Positions 7,232-15,745 of a stretch of 64,000 bases of DNA are shown one piece after another. This stretch comes from Neorhodopirellula pilleata. GTDB lineage: Bacteria; Planctomycetota; Planctomycetia; Pirellulales; Pirellulaceae. Below the pieces are notes generated by a model. The model saw only the letters and a list, made by a program, of their open reading frames with translations. It was not told where the DNA came from and ran no database searches. Position 1 is the stretch's first letter. Every line of letters starts with the position of its first letter. A program made the position numbers and the translations under genes. The DNA is taken from contig NZ_SJPM01000004.1 in NCBI RefSeq assembly GCF_007859915.1, positions 124,001 through 188,000 on the forward strand, written 5' to 3'.

Positions 7232-8386
7232 TTAACGAATCGTTGGAGCGTCGACTCCTTGTGACTTCAGAACAGCTAACCACTTTTGCGGTTCTGCTGC
7301 GATCTTCTTCGCGCATCCGGGGCAGCAGATGTAGATCGCTTTGCCCGCTGCGTTGACTTTGTATGGCCCGCCCATCGCATCAAGCGGTTCGTCCATCACG
7401 GGGCACTTCTTTTGTGCGGCAATGAAGGGGGCGTCGGCAGCAACCACTTTGAAAATGCCTTCACGAACCTGCTCGGTCCCTGGTGGAACTGCTGACGCGG
7501 TCGCGGTGCTTCCCTCACCTTTGCCGTAAACCATCGCCAGATATTTAGCCGGCTCGGCTTGAATCTTCTTGATACATCCTTTGCAGCACAGATAGATCGG
7601 CTTGTCGCCAACCATCACCTTGATCGGAGTGCCCATGCCACCGAGAGGTTCATCCATCACGGGGCAAACCTTCTGGGCGGCAATGGCCGCTGCGTCGGCT
7701 TGCGTTGCCGTGGTGATGGTGATTTGGGGACGGCCAGCGGCGTACTTGGTGGGGTTCGATTTCACCGCGTTCACGCAACCCGCACAGCAAACGTAGAGCT
7801 TCTGTCCATTGACATCGACGGCCACGGGATCGCCCATGCTGCCGAGCGGTTTGCCGCTGACGGGACAGATTTTCTGACGTGCAATCGCGGCAGCCGCCAA
7901 TTGCTGTTCACTGGCGGGTACGGCTGCAACCTCGTTGAAGCTGACGACGTTTCCGCCGGAAGCCTTCATGCCGACCAACTGAACGTCGACGTCGATTTGT
8001 CGGCCAGCAAGCTGCGAAAGATTGACCGGTGCTGTCAGTGCTCCTTTGCCATCAGGCAACAAGTCGTAGCGATAACGTTTTGCATTGCCTTCGACTCGTA
8101 CGGAGACGGCACCGCGTCCCTGGTCGACCGACACCGGCTGACCAGCGCGGTCGTAGACGAACATTTGCAGCCCGCCTTGTGAAACAATCGTTTCGATTTG
8201 CAGGTTGCCGGTTTGTTTCAAGCTGCCACCATGCGGCCCCGCTTGAGTTACTTCACTTGCCTTCGTCATGCCGGGCATCGCGTGGTTGTGTCCAGCATGA
8301 TCGTGCTGCGATTGAATCGTTTGCCCAAACACGCTCGATGCGGACATCGCGAGGGAGAAAACAGTGATGATGAGTGTTTGTTTCAT
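7232..8386 (-). CDS. Exported protein with three CPV...CCxGC (YHS/TRASH-like) metal-binding units
   Basis: 384 residues; GGAG precedes the ATG. After a signal peptide (residues 1-21) comes a His/Met segment (HDHAGHNHAMPGM, 28-40) and a roughly 120-residue beta-rich domain. Three units follow at about 172-215, 239-282 and 327-370, each with CPV-x3-PL, a Gly-Met-Gly or similar turn, then YxCCxGC and a basic helix ending NP/EP-x-K-Y/W. The four cysteines per unit suggest a treble-clef or YHS-like metal site; CPVMDEPL is repeated almost exactly in units 2 and 3. The gene lies 108 bases downstream of the Cu/Ag-type pump gene, on the same strand, so it likely handles copper in the periplasm. Confidence 0.75.
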   Translation of the reverse strand: MKQTLIITVFSLAMSASSVFGQTIQSQHDHAGHNHAMPGMTKASEVTQAGPHGGSLKQTGNLQIETIVSQGGLQMFVYDRAGQPVSVDQGRGAVSVRVEGNAKRYRYDLLPDGKGALTAPVNLSQLAGRQIDVDVQLVGMKASGGNVVSFNEVAAVPASEQQLAAAAIARQKICPVSGKPLGSMGDPVAVDVNGQKLYVCCAGCVNAVKSNPTKYAAGRPQITITTATQADAAAIAAQKVCPVMDEPLGGMGTPIKVMVGDKPIYLCCKGCIKKIQAEPAKYLAMVYGKGEGSTATASAVPPGTEQVREGIFKVVAADAPFIAAQKKCPVMDEPLDAMGGPYKVNAAGKAIYICCPGCAKKIAAEPQKWLAVLKSQGVDAPTIR

Positions 8387-8494
8387 GGGAGAACTCCGTT
8401 GTAAATGTCAGGACGCCATCCGTTGGGTCCGTCGGTGAGATTGTGAATGTTGGATGCCCGAGTCGTTGATTCCTTCACGGGCAAACGAAAATTA

Positions 8495-11400
8495 TTATGC
8501 CGCCTTCATCAGTTCCTCCTTTGGCATCGCTTCGGTTCCTTCCCAAAGCTCGTCCTTCAAGCCGAAACGCATTTTCAATTCCAGGTAGCCGCAATACAGC
8601 GTCGGCACGATGAACGAAGTGAACGGCTCGGCCAACATGCCACCGAACACGGGAATCGCCATCGCTCGGGCAACGTCAGCTCCACGGCCTGTCGCGATCA
8701 ACACTGGAATCAATGCAGCCAGCGTCGTCACCGTGGTCATCATGCAAGGTCGAATGCGTTTGAGACCGGCTTCGTAAACTGTGTTACGAATGTCCTGGAC
8801 TGAATTGATTTCGCGTTTTTTCATCAACTGATGGATGTAAGTCGCCATCACGACACCATCGTCGACGGCCAATCCAAACAGCGCGATGAAGCCAACCCAC
8901 ACCGCGGTGTTCAATTCAACGTCCATGGTTGCGACCGCGATCATGCCACCAGCGAACGCAACAGGAATGCCGGAGAACACGGCAAGGGAAATTGGAAAGT
9001 TGCGAAACTCCATGTAGATCAGAAGCAAGTTGATGCAAATGACCAGCGGGATGATCCACATCAATCGCAGGTTCGCCTCGATTTGGTTTCGGAAACTCCC
9101 CACTGCTTCAAGCGAGTATCCAGCTGGCAGTGAAAGGCGATTTGGATTCGATGGCGGCAACGACTGGGCCGTGCGCAGTTGCTCTTCGATTGCGGAGACC
9201 GATTCGAGATCGCCCCTGCTTCCGTTGGTCATGAAAGCGACGTGAGCGACCAGTCGACCGTTTTCGCTGTTGATTGCACCTGGCCCCCACGTCGTCTCAA
9301 GCTTAGCGAGTTCTTCGAGCGGAACGACCGCACCAGAATGCGTGACAACGGGCAAGCGTTTCAATCCGTCGATCTGTTCGCGAAGGTCACGGTTGTACCT
9401 TAGCCGCACCGGATAGCGCTCGCGACCTTCCACGGTTTTGATGAGATTCATACCACCAAGTGCAGTTTCGATGACTTGATTGACCATCGACGCATTCAGT
9501 CCGTACCGAGATGCCGCGTCGCGATCAACGGTAAACTCGACGTAGGGCTTGCCAAGCACGATGTCTGGATTGACCGTACCGGCGTTGACAAACGGCGATT
9601 TCTTGAGTTCCGCTGCCACGTCCATCGCGGCATCGGCCAGTTCATCTAGTTCGTTGCCGTAAACGCGAATCGCCATCGGAGCTTTGATGCCCGACTGCAA
9701 CATCACAACGCGGCCCTCGATCGGTTGCAATGCCGATGCGGGCGTCACTCCAGGCAACGTCGCCACGCGATTGATCTCGTCCCATACATCGCGAGCGGTC
9801 ACGCCATCTCGCCACTCGCTTTCGGGCTTCAGCATCACGTAGGTTTCGATCATTGCCGCTGGCGCAGGATCGAGAGCCGACTCGACGCGACCGATCTTAC
9901 CGAGCACGTCCTTCACTTCCGGTATTTGACCAATCAACACGTCTTGCGTTTGCAGCACCTGCATCGCTTGCGAAAAGCTGGCTGCCGGATACAGCGTCGG
10001 CATGTAGAACCAGCTCCCTTCGTCGAGCGCGATCCAATCGTCACTCTGTAAACCCGTGAACGTGTGTTTGGCGTCGACGTAGCCGGGGAAATCATTCAAC
10101 TCAGCGCCGAAAATGTTGGCAAACTTTTCAACTGGCCTGAGAACCGTCGGTAGTCCAATCCATGCTCCCAGACCGACGAGCAACAGGATCGCCGGAAACG
10201 ACAACGCGAACGCTTTGTGATTCAATGCTTGGCGCAATCGAGCGGCGTAAATCCAATGGACAAATCGACTCGAAGGAATTTCCTCGATCGGTCGAATGCG
10301 CTCACGCATCAATTGCCAGCCAGCAATGAAGCCAAGCAAAGCGGCGATCGCAGTCACTGCCCAGATTTGCAAGCCGAACCGTTCAGCAATTCGCGATCCC
10401 CAAAGGAAGTGCGAGGCCGCACCGAGCATACTGGCGAATGACAACGCGGCAACCAACGCGGTCGATTTGCGACGCACGTTGCTACGCAACATTAAACGAC
10501 ACAACGCCGGCACGACGGTCACGGCAGTAATCATCGCCGCCGCGATGGCAAAGGTTTTTGTGTACGCCAAAGGCGAAAACAGCTTGTAGTCACGCCCGGT
10601 GAGAAAGAAGACTGGAAGGAAACTAACGATCGTTGTCGCGACGGCAGTGACGACCGCTGGTGCGACTTCCACCGTTGCGTCATAGACGACCGCTGCGCGA
10701 GTAGGGGAGGTGGGAGTTGGGAGTGAAGGAGATTTTTGCTTGCTCCCAACTCCTCCACTCCCACCTCCCGACTCCCATTCTGCCAAATGCTGGTACACGT
10801 TTTCCGAAACAATGATGCCCATGTCGACCATTGTTCCGATCGCGATCGCAATGCCTGCGAGCGACATGATATTTGCGCCGACACCGACGAATCGCATGGC
10901 AATGAATGACATCAACACGGCCGCAGGCAAGCAAATCGCTACGACAAAACTGCTGCGAATGTGCAGCAGGAAAAGCAGAATAATGATTGCCGTGATGATG
11001 ATCTCATCACGGAGAGCGTGCGTCAGCGTTGCCATCGTTTCGTCGATCAAGCCACTGCGATCGTATACCCCGTGAATGGTCACGCCTTGCAGCGACGGCG
11101 TGATCGCAGCGATCTTGGCTTTCACGCGGTCGATTACCACTCGCGGGTTCTCGCCGTACCGCATTACAACGACACCGCCGACCGCTTCGGCTCCGTTGTA
11201 GTCCAATGCCCCGCGACGGAAGTCTGGGCCAAGTTGCACGCTAGCGACGTCACGCACCCGCACCGGCACACCTTCACGTTCCAGGATCACCGTATCTTCG
11301 ATGTCCTCAATCGCTTTGTTCTTGTCGCCATCACTGCCGAGGAATCCCTTGCTGCGGACGATGAATTCCATGCCAGTCGCTTCTACCGTTTTGGCACCGA

Positions 11401-12049
11401 CATCCACGTTCGATCCCTTGATCGCCATCGCCAGTTTGTCCAGCGATACGTTGTGGAATCGAAGCTTGTCGGGATCGACTTCGATCTGATACTGGCGAAT
11501 GTAGCCGCCGATTGACGCGACCTCGCTGACGCCTTCAACCGCTTGCAATTCATACTTCACGACGAAGTCTTGCATGCTGCGAAGTTCCGCCAGCCCCATT
11601 CCTTCATCGGGTGGCTGTAAAGTGTAGTAGTAGACTTGCCCAAGTCCTGTCGCGTCCGGCCCGAGTTGTGGCACAACGCCATCCGGTAATTGAGACGCGG
11701 CACTGCCGAGTTGCTCGGAGACTCGACTGCGTGCCCAATAGAAATCAATCTCGTCTTTGAACGTGACCTGCACAAAGCTGTAGCCGAACATGCTCTTGCC
11801 ACGCACCGATTCGGCACCCGGCACAGCCAGTAACGAAACGCTGAGCGGATACGTCACTTGGTCTTCGATGTCCTTCGGCGAGCGACCCGGCCAAGGCGTC
11901 AGCACGATGACTTGGTTCTCGCCAATGTTAGGAATCGCGTCGATCGGAATCGACTTGAAACTGATCCAGCCCGCGACGCTTAGACCAACGGTCAGCAATA
12001 CCACCAGCCAGGGTTCTTTAACGCAAAAGCGAATGATCAGATTAAGCAT
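8495..12049 (-). CDS. cusA: CusA-type heavy-metal efflux RND transporter permease
   Basis: 1184 residues, longer than the usual 1040-1050. Inner-membrane proton-driven pump of a tripartite metal exporter. N-terminus has the RND pattern (PNIGENQVIVLTPWPGRSP, then DQVTYPL). TM4 reads GIAIAIGTMVDMGIIVSEN near residues 396-415, without the DFG of CzcA, which points to the Cu+/Ag+ (HME4) class. Two extra stretches account for the length: a Gly/Ser/Pro linker near 425-450 encoded by a palindromic repeat (10701-10777), and extra hydrophobic segments around residues 535-600. The start overlaps the four-helix-bundle gene by 8 bases, so translation is coupled to cusB through that gene. Confidence 0.93.
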   Translation of the reverse strand: MLNLIIRFCVKEPWLVVLLTVGLSVAGWISFKSIPIDAIPNIGENQVIVLTPWPGRSPKDIEDQVTYPLSVSLLAVPGAESVRGKSMFGYSFVQVTFKDEIDFYWARSRVSEQLGSAASQLPDGVVPQLGPDATGLGQVYYYTLQPPDEGMGLAELRSMQDFVVKYELQAVEGVSEVASIGGYIRQYQIEVDPDKLRFHNVSLDKLAMAIKGSNVDVGAKTVEATGMEFIVRSKGFLGSDGDKNKAIEDIEDTVILEREGVPVRVRDVASVQLGPDFRRGALDYNGAEAVGGVVVMRYGENPRVVIDRVKAKIAAITPSLQGVTIHGVYDRSGLIDETMATLTHALRDEIIITAIIILLFLLHIRSSFVVAICLPAAVLMSFIAMRFVGVGANIMSLAGIAIAIGTMVDMGIIVSENVYQHLAEWESGGGSGGVGSKQKSPSLPTPTSPTRAAVVYDATVEVAPAVVTAVATTIVSFLPVFFLTGRDYKLFSPLAYTKTFAIAAAMITAVTVVPALCRLMLRSNVRRKSTALVAALSFASMLGAASHFLWGSRIAERFGLQIWAVTAIAALLGFIAGWQLMRERIRPIEEIPSSRFVHWIYAARLRQALNHKAFALSFPAILLLVGLGAWIGLPTVLRPVEKFANIFGAELNDFPGYVDAKHTFTGLQSDDWIALDEGSWFYMPTLYPAASFSQAMQVLQTQDVLIGQIPEVKDVLGKIGRVESALDPAPAAMIETYVMLKPESEWRDGVTARDVWDEINRVATLPGVTPASALQPIEGRVVMLQSGIKAPMAIRVYGNELDELADAAMDVAAELKKSPFVNAGTVNPDIVLGKPYVEFTVDRDAASRYGLNASMVNQVIETALGGMNLIKTVEGRERYPVRLRYNRDLREQIDGLKRLPVVTHSGAVVPLEELAKLETTWGPGAINSENGRLVAHVAFMTNGSRGDLESVSAIEEQLRTAQSLPPSNPNRLSLPAGYSLEAVGSFRNQIEANLRLMWIIPLVICINLLLIYMEFRNFPISLAVFSGIPVAFAGGMIAVATMDVELNTAVWVGFIALFGLAVDDGVVMATYIHQLMKKREINSVQDIRNTVYEAGLKRIRPCMMTTVTTLAALIPVLIATGRGADVARAMAIPVFGGMLAEPFTSFIVPTLYCGYLELKMRFGLKDELWEGTEAMPKEELMKAA
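10701..10777. repeat. GGGAGT-family palindrome inserted in frame in cusA
   Basis: G-rich arm 10701-10731 (contains GGTGGGAGTTGGGAGTG) and C-rich arm 10743-10777 (contains CTCCACTCCCACCTCCC) around an 11-base loop. It codes for the unstructured linker of CusA after NVYQHLAEWE, in a cytoplasmic loop where other CusA proteins have no such insertion. Confidence 0.8.
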
Positions 12050-12617
12050 CGCTTCGCTCCGAGGTGAGAGTAGGGGAGTTGGGAGTGAAGGAGGTGGGAG
12101 TAGGGGAGGTGGGAGCTAGGAGAAGATGTTGATCGAGTACGGGATAGTCGTTGTCGATGTCGTAGTTCTCCCCACTCTCCTTCACTCCCGACTCCTTCAC
12201 TTTCCCTTCTCCCTTCTCCTTCACTCCCTTCTCCTTAAAGTCAACGCACCACTTTGATGAACCGTGAATCATCGCGACGATCATTCGCAAAATCTCGTCG
12301 TAGAACTCGATGGCCTGTTTTGTTGTCTCCGCGTCTAGGTAGCCATGAGCGGATGCGTACTCGATCCAAACCTGTGTTTCGGCGGCTTCTGCTTCGGCGA
12401 CGTTCATGGTGCTACAGAAGTGTTTTTCGTAACGTCGCTTTCGCCACGCCTCGGCAATGTTGGCACTCACACTTCGTGACGAACGACGAACCTGGTCCGT
12501 CAACGAATATATCTCCTCACGAGGGAACGCTTTCGACAACTCAAAAATCCGCTTTCCCGCCGCGAACGATTTCTGATACACGATCAAATCGCGATGAGTC
12601 TTAATCTGCTCACTCAT
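12042..12617 (-). CDS. Four-helix bundle protein (S23 family) wedged between cusB and cusA
   Basis: 191 residues. The first 120 match the family, with DQVRRSSRSVSANIAEAWRK as signature. The last 60 residues (Lys/Glu/Gly then Ser/Pro/Thr-rich) are encoded by a GGGAGT-family palindrome at 12062-12238 and are probably an acquired tail. The ATG overlaps the cusB stop (ATGA, 12614-12617) and its stop overlaps the cusA start, so it is translationally coupled on both sides. Its Shine-Dalgarno GGGAG comes from the repeat arm at 12618-12677. It differs clearly in sequence from the relative at 235-588 but has the same layout between inverted repeats. A role in metal efflux is not suggested by the fold. 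Confidence 0.82.
   Translation of the reverse strand: MSEQIKTHRDLIVYQKSFAAGKRIFELSKAFPREEIYSLTDQVRRSSRSVSANIAEAWRKRRYEKHFCSTMNVAEAEAAETQVWIEYASAHGYLDAETTKQAIEFYDEILRMIVAMIHGSSKWCVDFKEKGVKEKGEGKVKESGVKESGENYDIDNDYPVLDQHLLLAPTSPTPTSFTPNSPTLTSERSDA
12062..12238. repeat. GGGAGT-family palindrome at 3' end of four-helix-bundle gene 2
   Basis: G-rich arm 12062-12122 (GGGGAGTTGGGAGTG and GGAGGTGGGAG) and C-rich arm 12171-12238 (CTCCTTCACTCCC units) around about 48 bases. Together with the C-rich arm at 12618-12677 the G-rich arm also makes an inverted repeat enclosing the whole gene. Confidence 0.75.
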
Positions 12618-14746
12618 TTCACATCTCCCAACGACCCACCAACAGCAACCTGCTTCTCCCCACTCCCAACTCCCATCTCCTTAACTAACTCCCCGCACGT
12701 CAACATCTCGCTGCCCCAATACGGGTTCTGTAAATCGCCGCCCGGCTGCATCCAGTCGCCCCCACCGCCGGGAACCATCGGGCAGTAATAGTGTGTCAGC
12801 TTCACGGCTGTCTTCGGACCACGAGCAACCGTCGCCGCCTTCAACATTGCGTGGCTGACGCCGCGATAGGCTTCGCGAGCCGTTTCCAACGAACCATCCA
12901 TGCGTGTGGCCGCACGGCGAGCGGTCGCGAATCTGCGTTGAGCTTCGTCGGGAACAACGGCAAACATTTCAAGTTCGCGGAGTCCTTCGATCAGCGTGTT
13001 CAATGCGACGGGCGGAGGCGTCTGGTCGGCCGCCATCGCACATTGAATCTCGAAGTAGGCGTCGTAGGTGCGATCAAGCGTCTTTCCAGCGTCGGTCGCT
13101 AACATAACGGGGATCGTTTGTGGTAAATCAAGCGGTCCTGGCGAATAGCTTGGTGCCTTCGTGGGGTCCATCAACGATGGGTTTCCGGCAAGCTGCATTT
13201 GCGAGTCGATCAAGAAATTGCCGCCGGTTGCAACTGTCTCGCCAGCCGAAAGTCCTTCAACGATAACAGCCTCTTTGCGATTCATCGGACCAACGGTGAC
13301 ACGGCGAATTTCAAAACGTCCCGGTTCGGTTTCGACATAGATCACACTGTTCTCGCCCGCCAGCAACACGGCGTCGCGTGGAACAGTGACGACTTGCTGC
13401 ATGGGTAAGGGTTCAGACGCGAATCCGAGCTGCGATGTCGGCACCAAATCCATATCGCAGAGTGGGCACTTGCCCGGTTCATCGCGAATAACTTGCGGGT
13501 GCATCGGGCTGATGTGTTTGTTCGCGAGCGCCGGATCGTACACTTGGTCCATCGGGATCGCTGGTACCGTCACGCGAGCCGTTGCGTAGTCGCCTGGTCG
13601 CAGCTTGCCGTCGAAGTTCATGATTTCGACTCGCACGCGAACCGTTCGAGTCGTTGCATTCACGGTCGGATCAATGAACGCGACGCGGCCGGTAAACACT
13701 TCGCCGGGCATCGACTGAATTTCCGCTTCGACTTGTTGACCGAATCGAACGGCGGATGCGTCGTCGGGAAACAGATCGAGCATTAGCCAAACACTACTCA
13801 GGTCTGCAACGCGGTACAGCTTGTGACCGGTTTTCACATAGTCGCCTTCGACGGCCGACTTCTCAATCACCGTTCCACTCTGCGGTGACTTGATGCGGAT
13901 GCGAGACATCGGCTTGCCAGACTTCGCCAGTTGTTCAATCTGGTCCTGCGTCATGCCAAGCTCGGCCAAATTCTCGCGTGCCATCTTGTTGAGATCGCCG
14001 CCAGAGATTTGAAAGCGACCGATTTTGCCGTCGCTGTTAATGCTCGTGATGAACTCGGTTTGTGCGGTGTAGAGCTGCGGGCTGTAGATTAGTGCGAGGT
14101 CGTCGCCTTCGTTGACTTTCACACCGGCGTAGTTTGCGTACATCTTTTCCAAGCGACCGTCGATGTAGGCACTGATCGTCGACAATTGGCTTTCGTCGAA
14201 GTCGATCGAGCCGATGGTGCGGATCGTGCGATTGACTTCGCCCAACTTCGACATCGCGGTTTGAATGCCGACCAACCGCCGAGCGGATGATTCGATGGTG
14301 ACCGAGATACCATCACCGCCTCCGCCGCCGGTCGCTTCGACCAATTCCATCGCGCAAACCGGGCATCGTCCTGGTTCGGTCGACGGAGGCGTACACATCA
14401 TCGGGCAAATGTATCGTTTGTCTTCGGCGGTGGCTTCCGCGAAGGATTCGTCTTGGCCGCCTGAGAATCCGTCAGCGGTCAGCCAACCGGTCCGCTGGGC
14501 GACGCCAAGCAGAAAGAAGACGAGTCCCGCGACGATGACGACTGTTGCCGCTTGGACGCCAGTACGCACGAGCCACGTCGTTCCGCCAGCGCTCTTGATT
14601 CCAATGGGCTTCGTTTCAACTGGCGTGGGCTTTTCTTCGGCGGCGATCGCCACTGGTTCGCTGTCGCTCGGCGCACCCGCATCCACAAAGCTGACTTGAT
14701 CATCAACATCGGCGTCATTAGGTCTAACTGGTTCGTCCTGATTCAT
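12614..14746 (-). CDS. cusB: CusB-type RND efflux periplasmic adaptor with embedded metal-binding motifs
   Basis: About 710 residues from ATG 14746; an in-frame ATG at 14788 is also possible and neither has a clear ribosome site. One N-terminal membrane helix (VVIVAGLVFFLLGVAQ). Two HMBD motifs: YICPMMCTPPSTEPGRCPVC before the adaptor core and HISPMHPQVIRDEPGKCPLC inside it. Barrel-sandwich and beta-barrel parts are recognisable (IRIKSPQSGTVIEKSAVEGD, LFPDDASAVRFGQQVEAEI). A C-terminal domain with HYYCPMVPGGGGDW and LTCGE may be another metal site. It links CusA to the outer-membrane channel and hands over Cu/Ag. The extreme C-terminus (about 20 residues, VGSGEKQVAVGGS) is encoded by a repeat arm. 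Confidence 0.9.
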   Translation of the reverse strand: MNQDEPVRPNDADVDDQVSFVDAGAPSDSEPVAIAAEEKPTPVETKPIGIKSAGGTTWLVRTGVQAATVVIVAGLVFFLLGVAQRTGWLTADGFSGGQDESFAEATAEDKRYICPMMCTPPSTEPGRCPVCAMELVEATGGGGGDGISVTIESSARRLVGIQTAMSKLGEVNRTIRTIGSIDFDESQLSTISAYIDGRLEKMYANYAGVKVNEGDDLALIYSPQLYTAQTEFITSINSDGKIGRFQISGGDLNKMARENLAELGMTQDQIEQLAKSGKPMSRIRIKSPQSGTVIEKSAVEGDYVKTGHKLYRVADLSSVWLMLDLFPDDASAVRFGQQVEAEIQSMPGEVFTGRVAFIDPTVNATTRTVRVRVEIMNFDGKLRPGDYATARVTVPAIPMDQVYDPALANKHISPMHPQVIRDEPGKCPLCDMDLVPTSQLGFASEPLPMQQVVTVPRDAVLLAGENSVIYVETEPGRFEIRRVTVGPMNRKEAVIVEGLSAGETVATGGNFLIDSQMQLAGNPSLMDPTKAPSYSPGPLDLPQTIPVMLATDAGKTLDRTYDAYFEIQCAMAADQTPPPVALNTLIEGLRELEMFAVVPDEAQRRFATARRAATRMDGSLETAREAYRGVSHAMLKAATVARGPKTAVKLTHYYCPMVPGGGGDWMQPGGDLQNPYWGSEMLTCGELVKEMGVGSGEKQVAVGGSLGDVK
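12618..12677 (-). repeat. GGGAGT-family repeat arm at cusB 3' end
   Basis: C-rich on the plus strand (CTTCTCCCCACTCCCAACTCCC near 12652-12673, plus CATCTCCCAACG at 12622-12633). Inverted relative to 12062-12122. It encodes the last residues of CusB and supplies GGGAG upstream of the four-helix-bundle start. Confidence 0.7.
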
Positions 14747-15024
14747 CACATATCTCGCGGCGTTGTCGGTAAGCGTTTGCGGTTTCATCCGCAAGCGCCA
14801 GTACAAGAGGCGACCGACCGATGCTGCAACGTAGCAAGTCGCATCGTCGGCAAATCATTGCCTCCAGGCTGTGACCGGTTCGTTGTTTAAGTTCGCGCGT
14901 ATCGGATCGCGCAGGGATTGCATCGGAAAAAGGCTTCACACGTAGCGAGCGCGCAGCGTCACCCGCATAAAGCCAACTTGAAATCGAAGAACTGCAGGCG
15001 CGCAGCTCTCCTATCGAGACGACG

Positions 15025-15612
15025 CTAAATGCGCCAGATGCAAAGAAACCGCTGAGAGAAATGCGGAGAGAGATCGCCGATCGGTAAACGGGAACGCACA
15101 TCGTTCGGACGAACTGATAAGCCGGCTTCGGACGCGACGTGATCCAAGTAGGCGATCACGATCAGTTCACGGACCTGCGGGGCGGGAACGCGATGAGGTG
15201 AGGGTGCGATTGGTTCGGACCGAATGCCACACTTGCACGACGAAACCGATGCCTTGCCTTCCGCCAATTCATCGCCCGCGCCGGTAAACTCAGGAACAAT
15301 GTCGGAACTTTCGCCGAACAACTCATCGTTTGTCGGCTTGGAAGAATCGTTTCTTGGCTCGGAGGCATCCGTATTCCCGCAACAACTGCCAGGTTCGTCC
15401 CTGCCGCCGCTGCAACAACCGCACAAGTCCCCGTCTGTTTCGACTTTGCAGGACTTGCATGACTGGCATACCGTTTTGGCTTGGCAACACGCTCCGGCCG
15501 AGACGCCTTGAGCACAATTTCCCTGCGTAGCCACAATCGCCATCGGCTGGATCACCATTGCAGCGATCAGCCAAAGTTTAACGGCGGTGCGAATTAGGGG
15601 GGAGTTGCTCAC
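15025..15612 (-). CDS. Exported Cys-rich protein upstream of cusB
   Basis: 195 residues from a GTG with GGAAGG about 8 bases upstream. Signal peptide (residues 1-30) is followed by a dense Cys region: ACCQAKTVCQSCKSC (41-55), LCGCCSGG (63-70) and GSCCGN (76-80), then an acidic linker and SCKCGIRSE. The C-terminal 60 residues end FSQRFLCIWRI. Family unknown. Position at the head of the cusB - four-helix - cusA operon, and a candidate copper operator 19 bases before the start, suggest a periplasmic copper-binding or sensing accessory. Similar architecture is seen at 3704-4084 and 33987-34499. Confidence 0.65.
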   Translation of the reverse strand: MSNSPLIRTAVKLWLIAAMVIQPMAIVATQGNCAQGVSAGACCQAKTVCQSCKSCKVETDGDLCGCCSGGRDEPGSCCGNTDASEPRNDSSKPTNDELFGESSDIVPEFTGAGDELAEGKASVSSCKCGIRSEPIAPSPHRVPAPQVRELIVIAYLDHVASEAGLSVRPNDVRSRLPIGDLSPHFSQRFLCIWRI

Positions 15613-15630
15613 TGTGACCTTCCGAAAAGA

Positions 15631-15647
15631 ATACCCGTGCCCGGTAT
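15631..15647. promoter_or_regulatory. Candidate copper-responsive operator in the divergent cus promoter
   Basis: ATACC-N7-GGTAT, a perfect 5+5 dyad, also readable as TACCC-N5-CGGTA, one base off the CsoR half-site rule. It lies between the Cys-rich gene (minus) and the TolC gene (plus). Resemblance only. Confidence 0.4.
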
Positions 15648-15745
15648 AGCAACTGTATCGGAGATCTGGCCGAAAAGTTCAATAGGGATTCACCGGTTGG
15701 GCAAACTTTGACCTTTGTATTGTAGCTGATGAGGACGCCGACGCT

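Noticed and set aside
12062..12238. Simple G-rich sequence (G-quadruplex or sequencing artefact) as explanation of the GGGAGT tracts
   Set aside because: The tracts occur as inverted pairs with similar arm sequence at several sites, which simple sequence does not explain.
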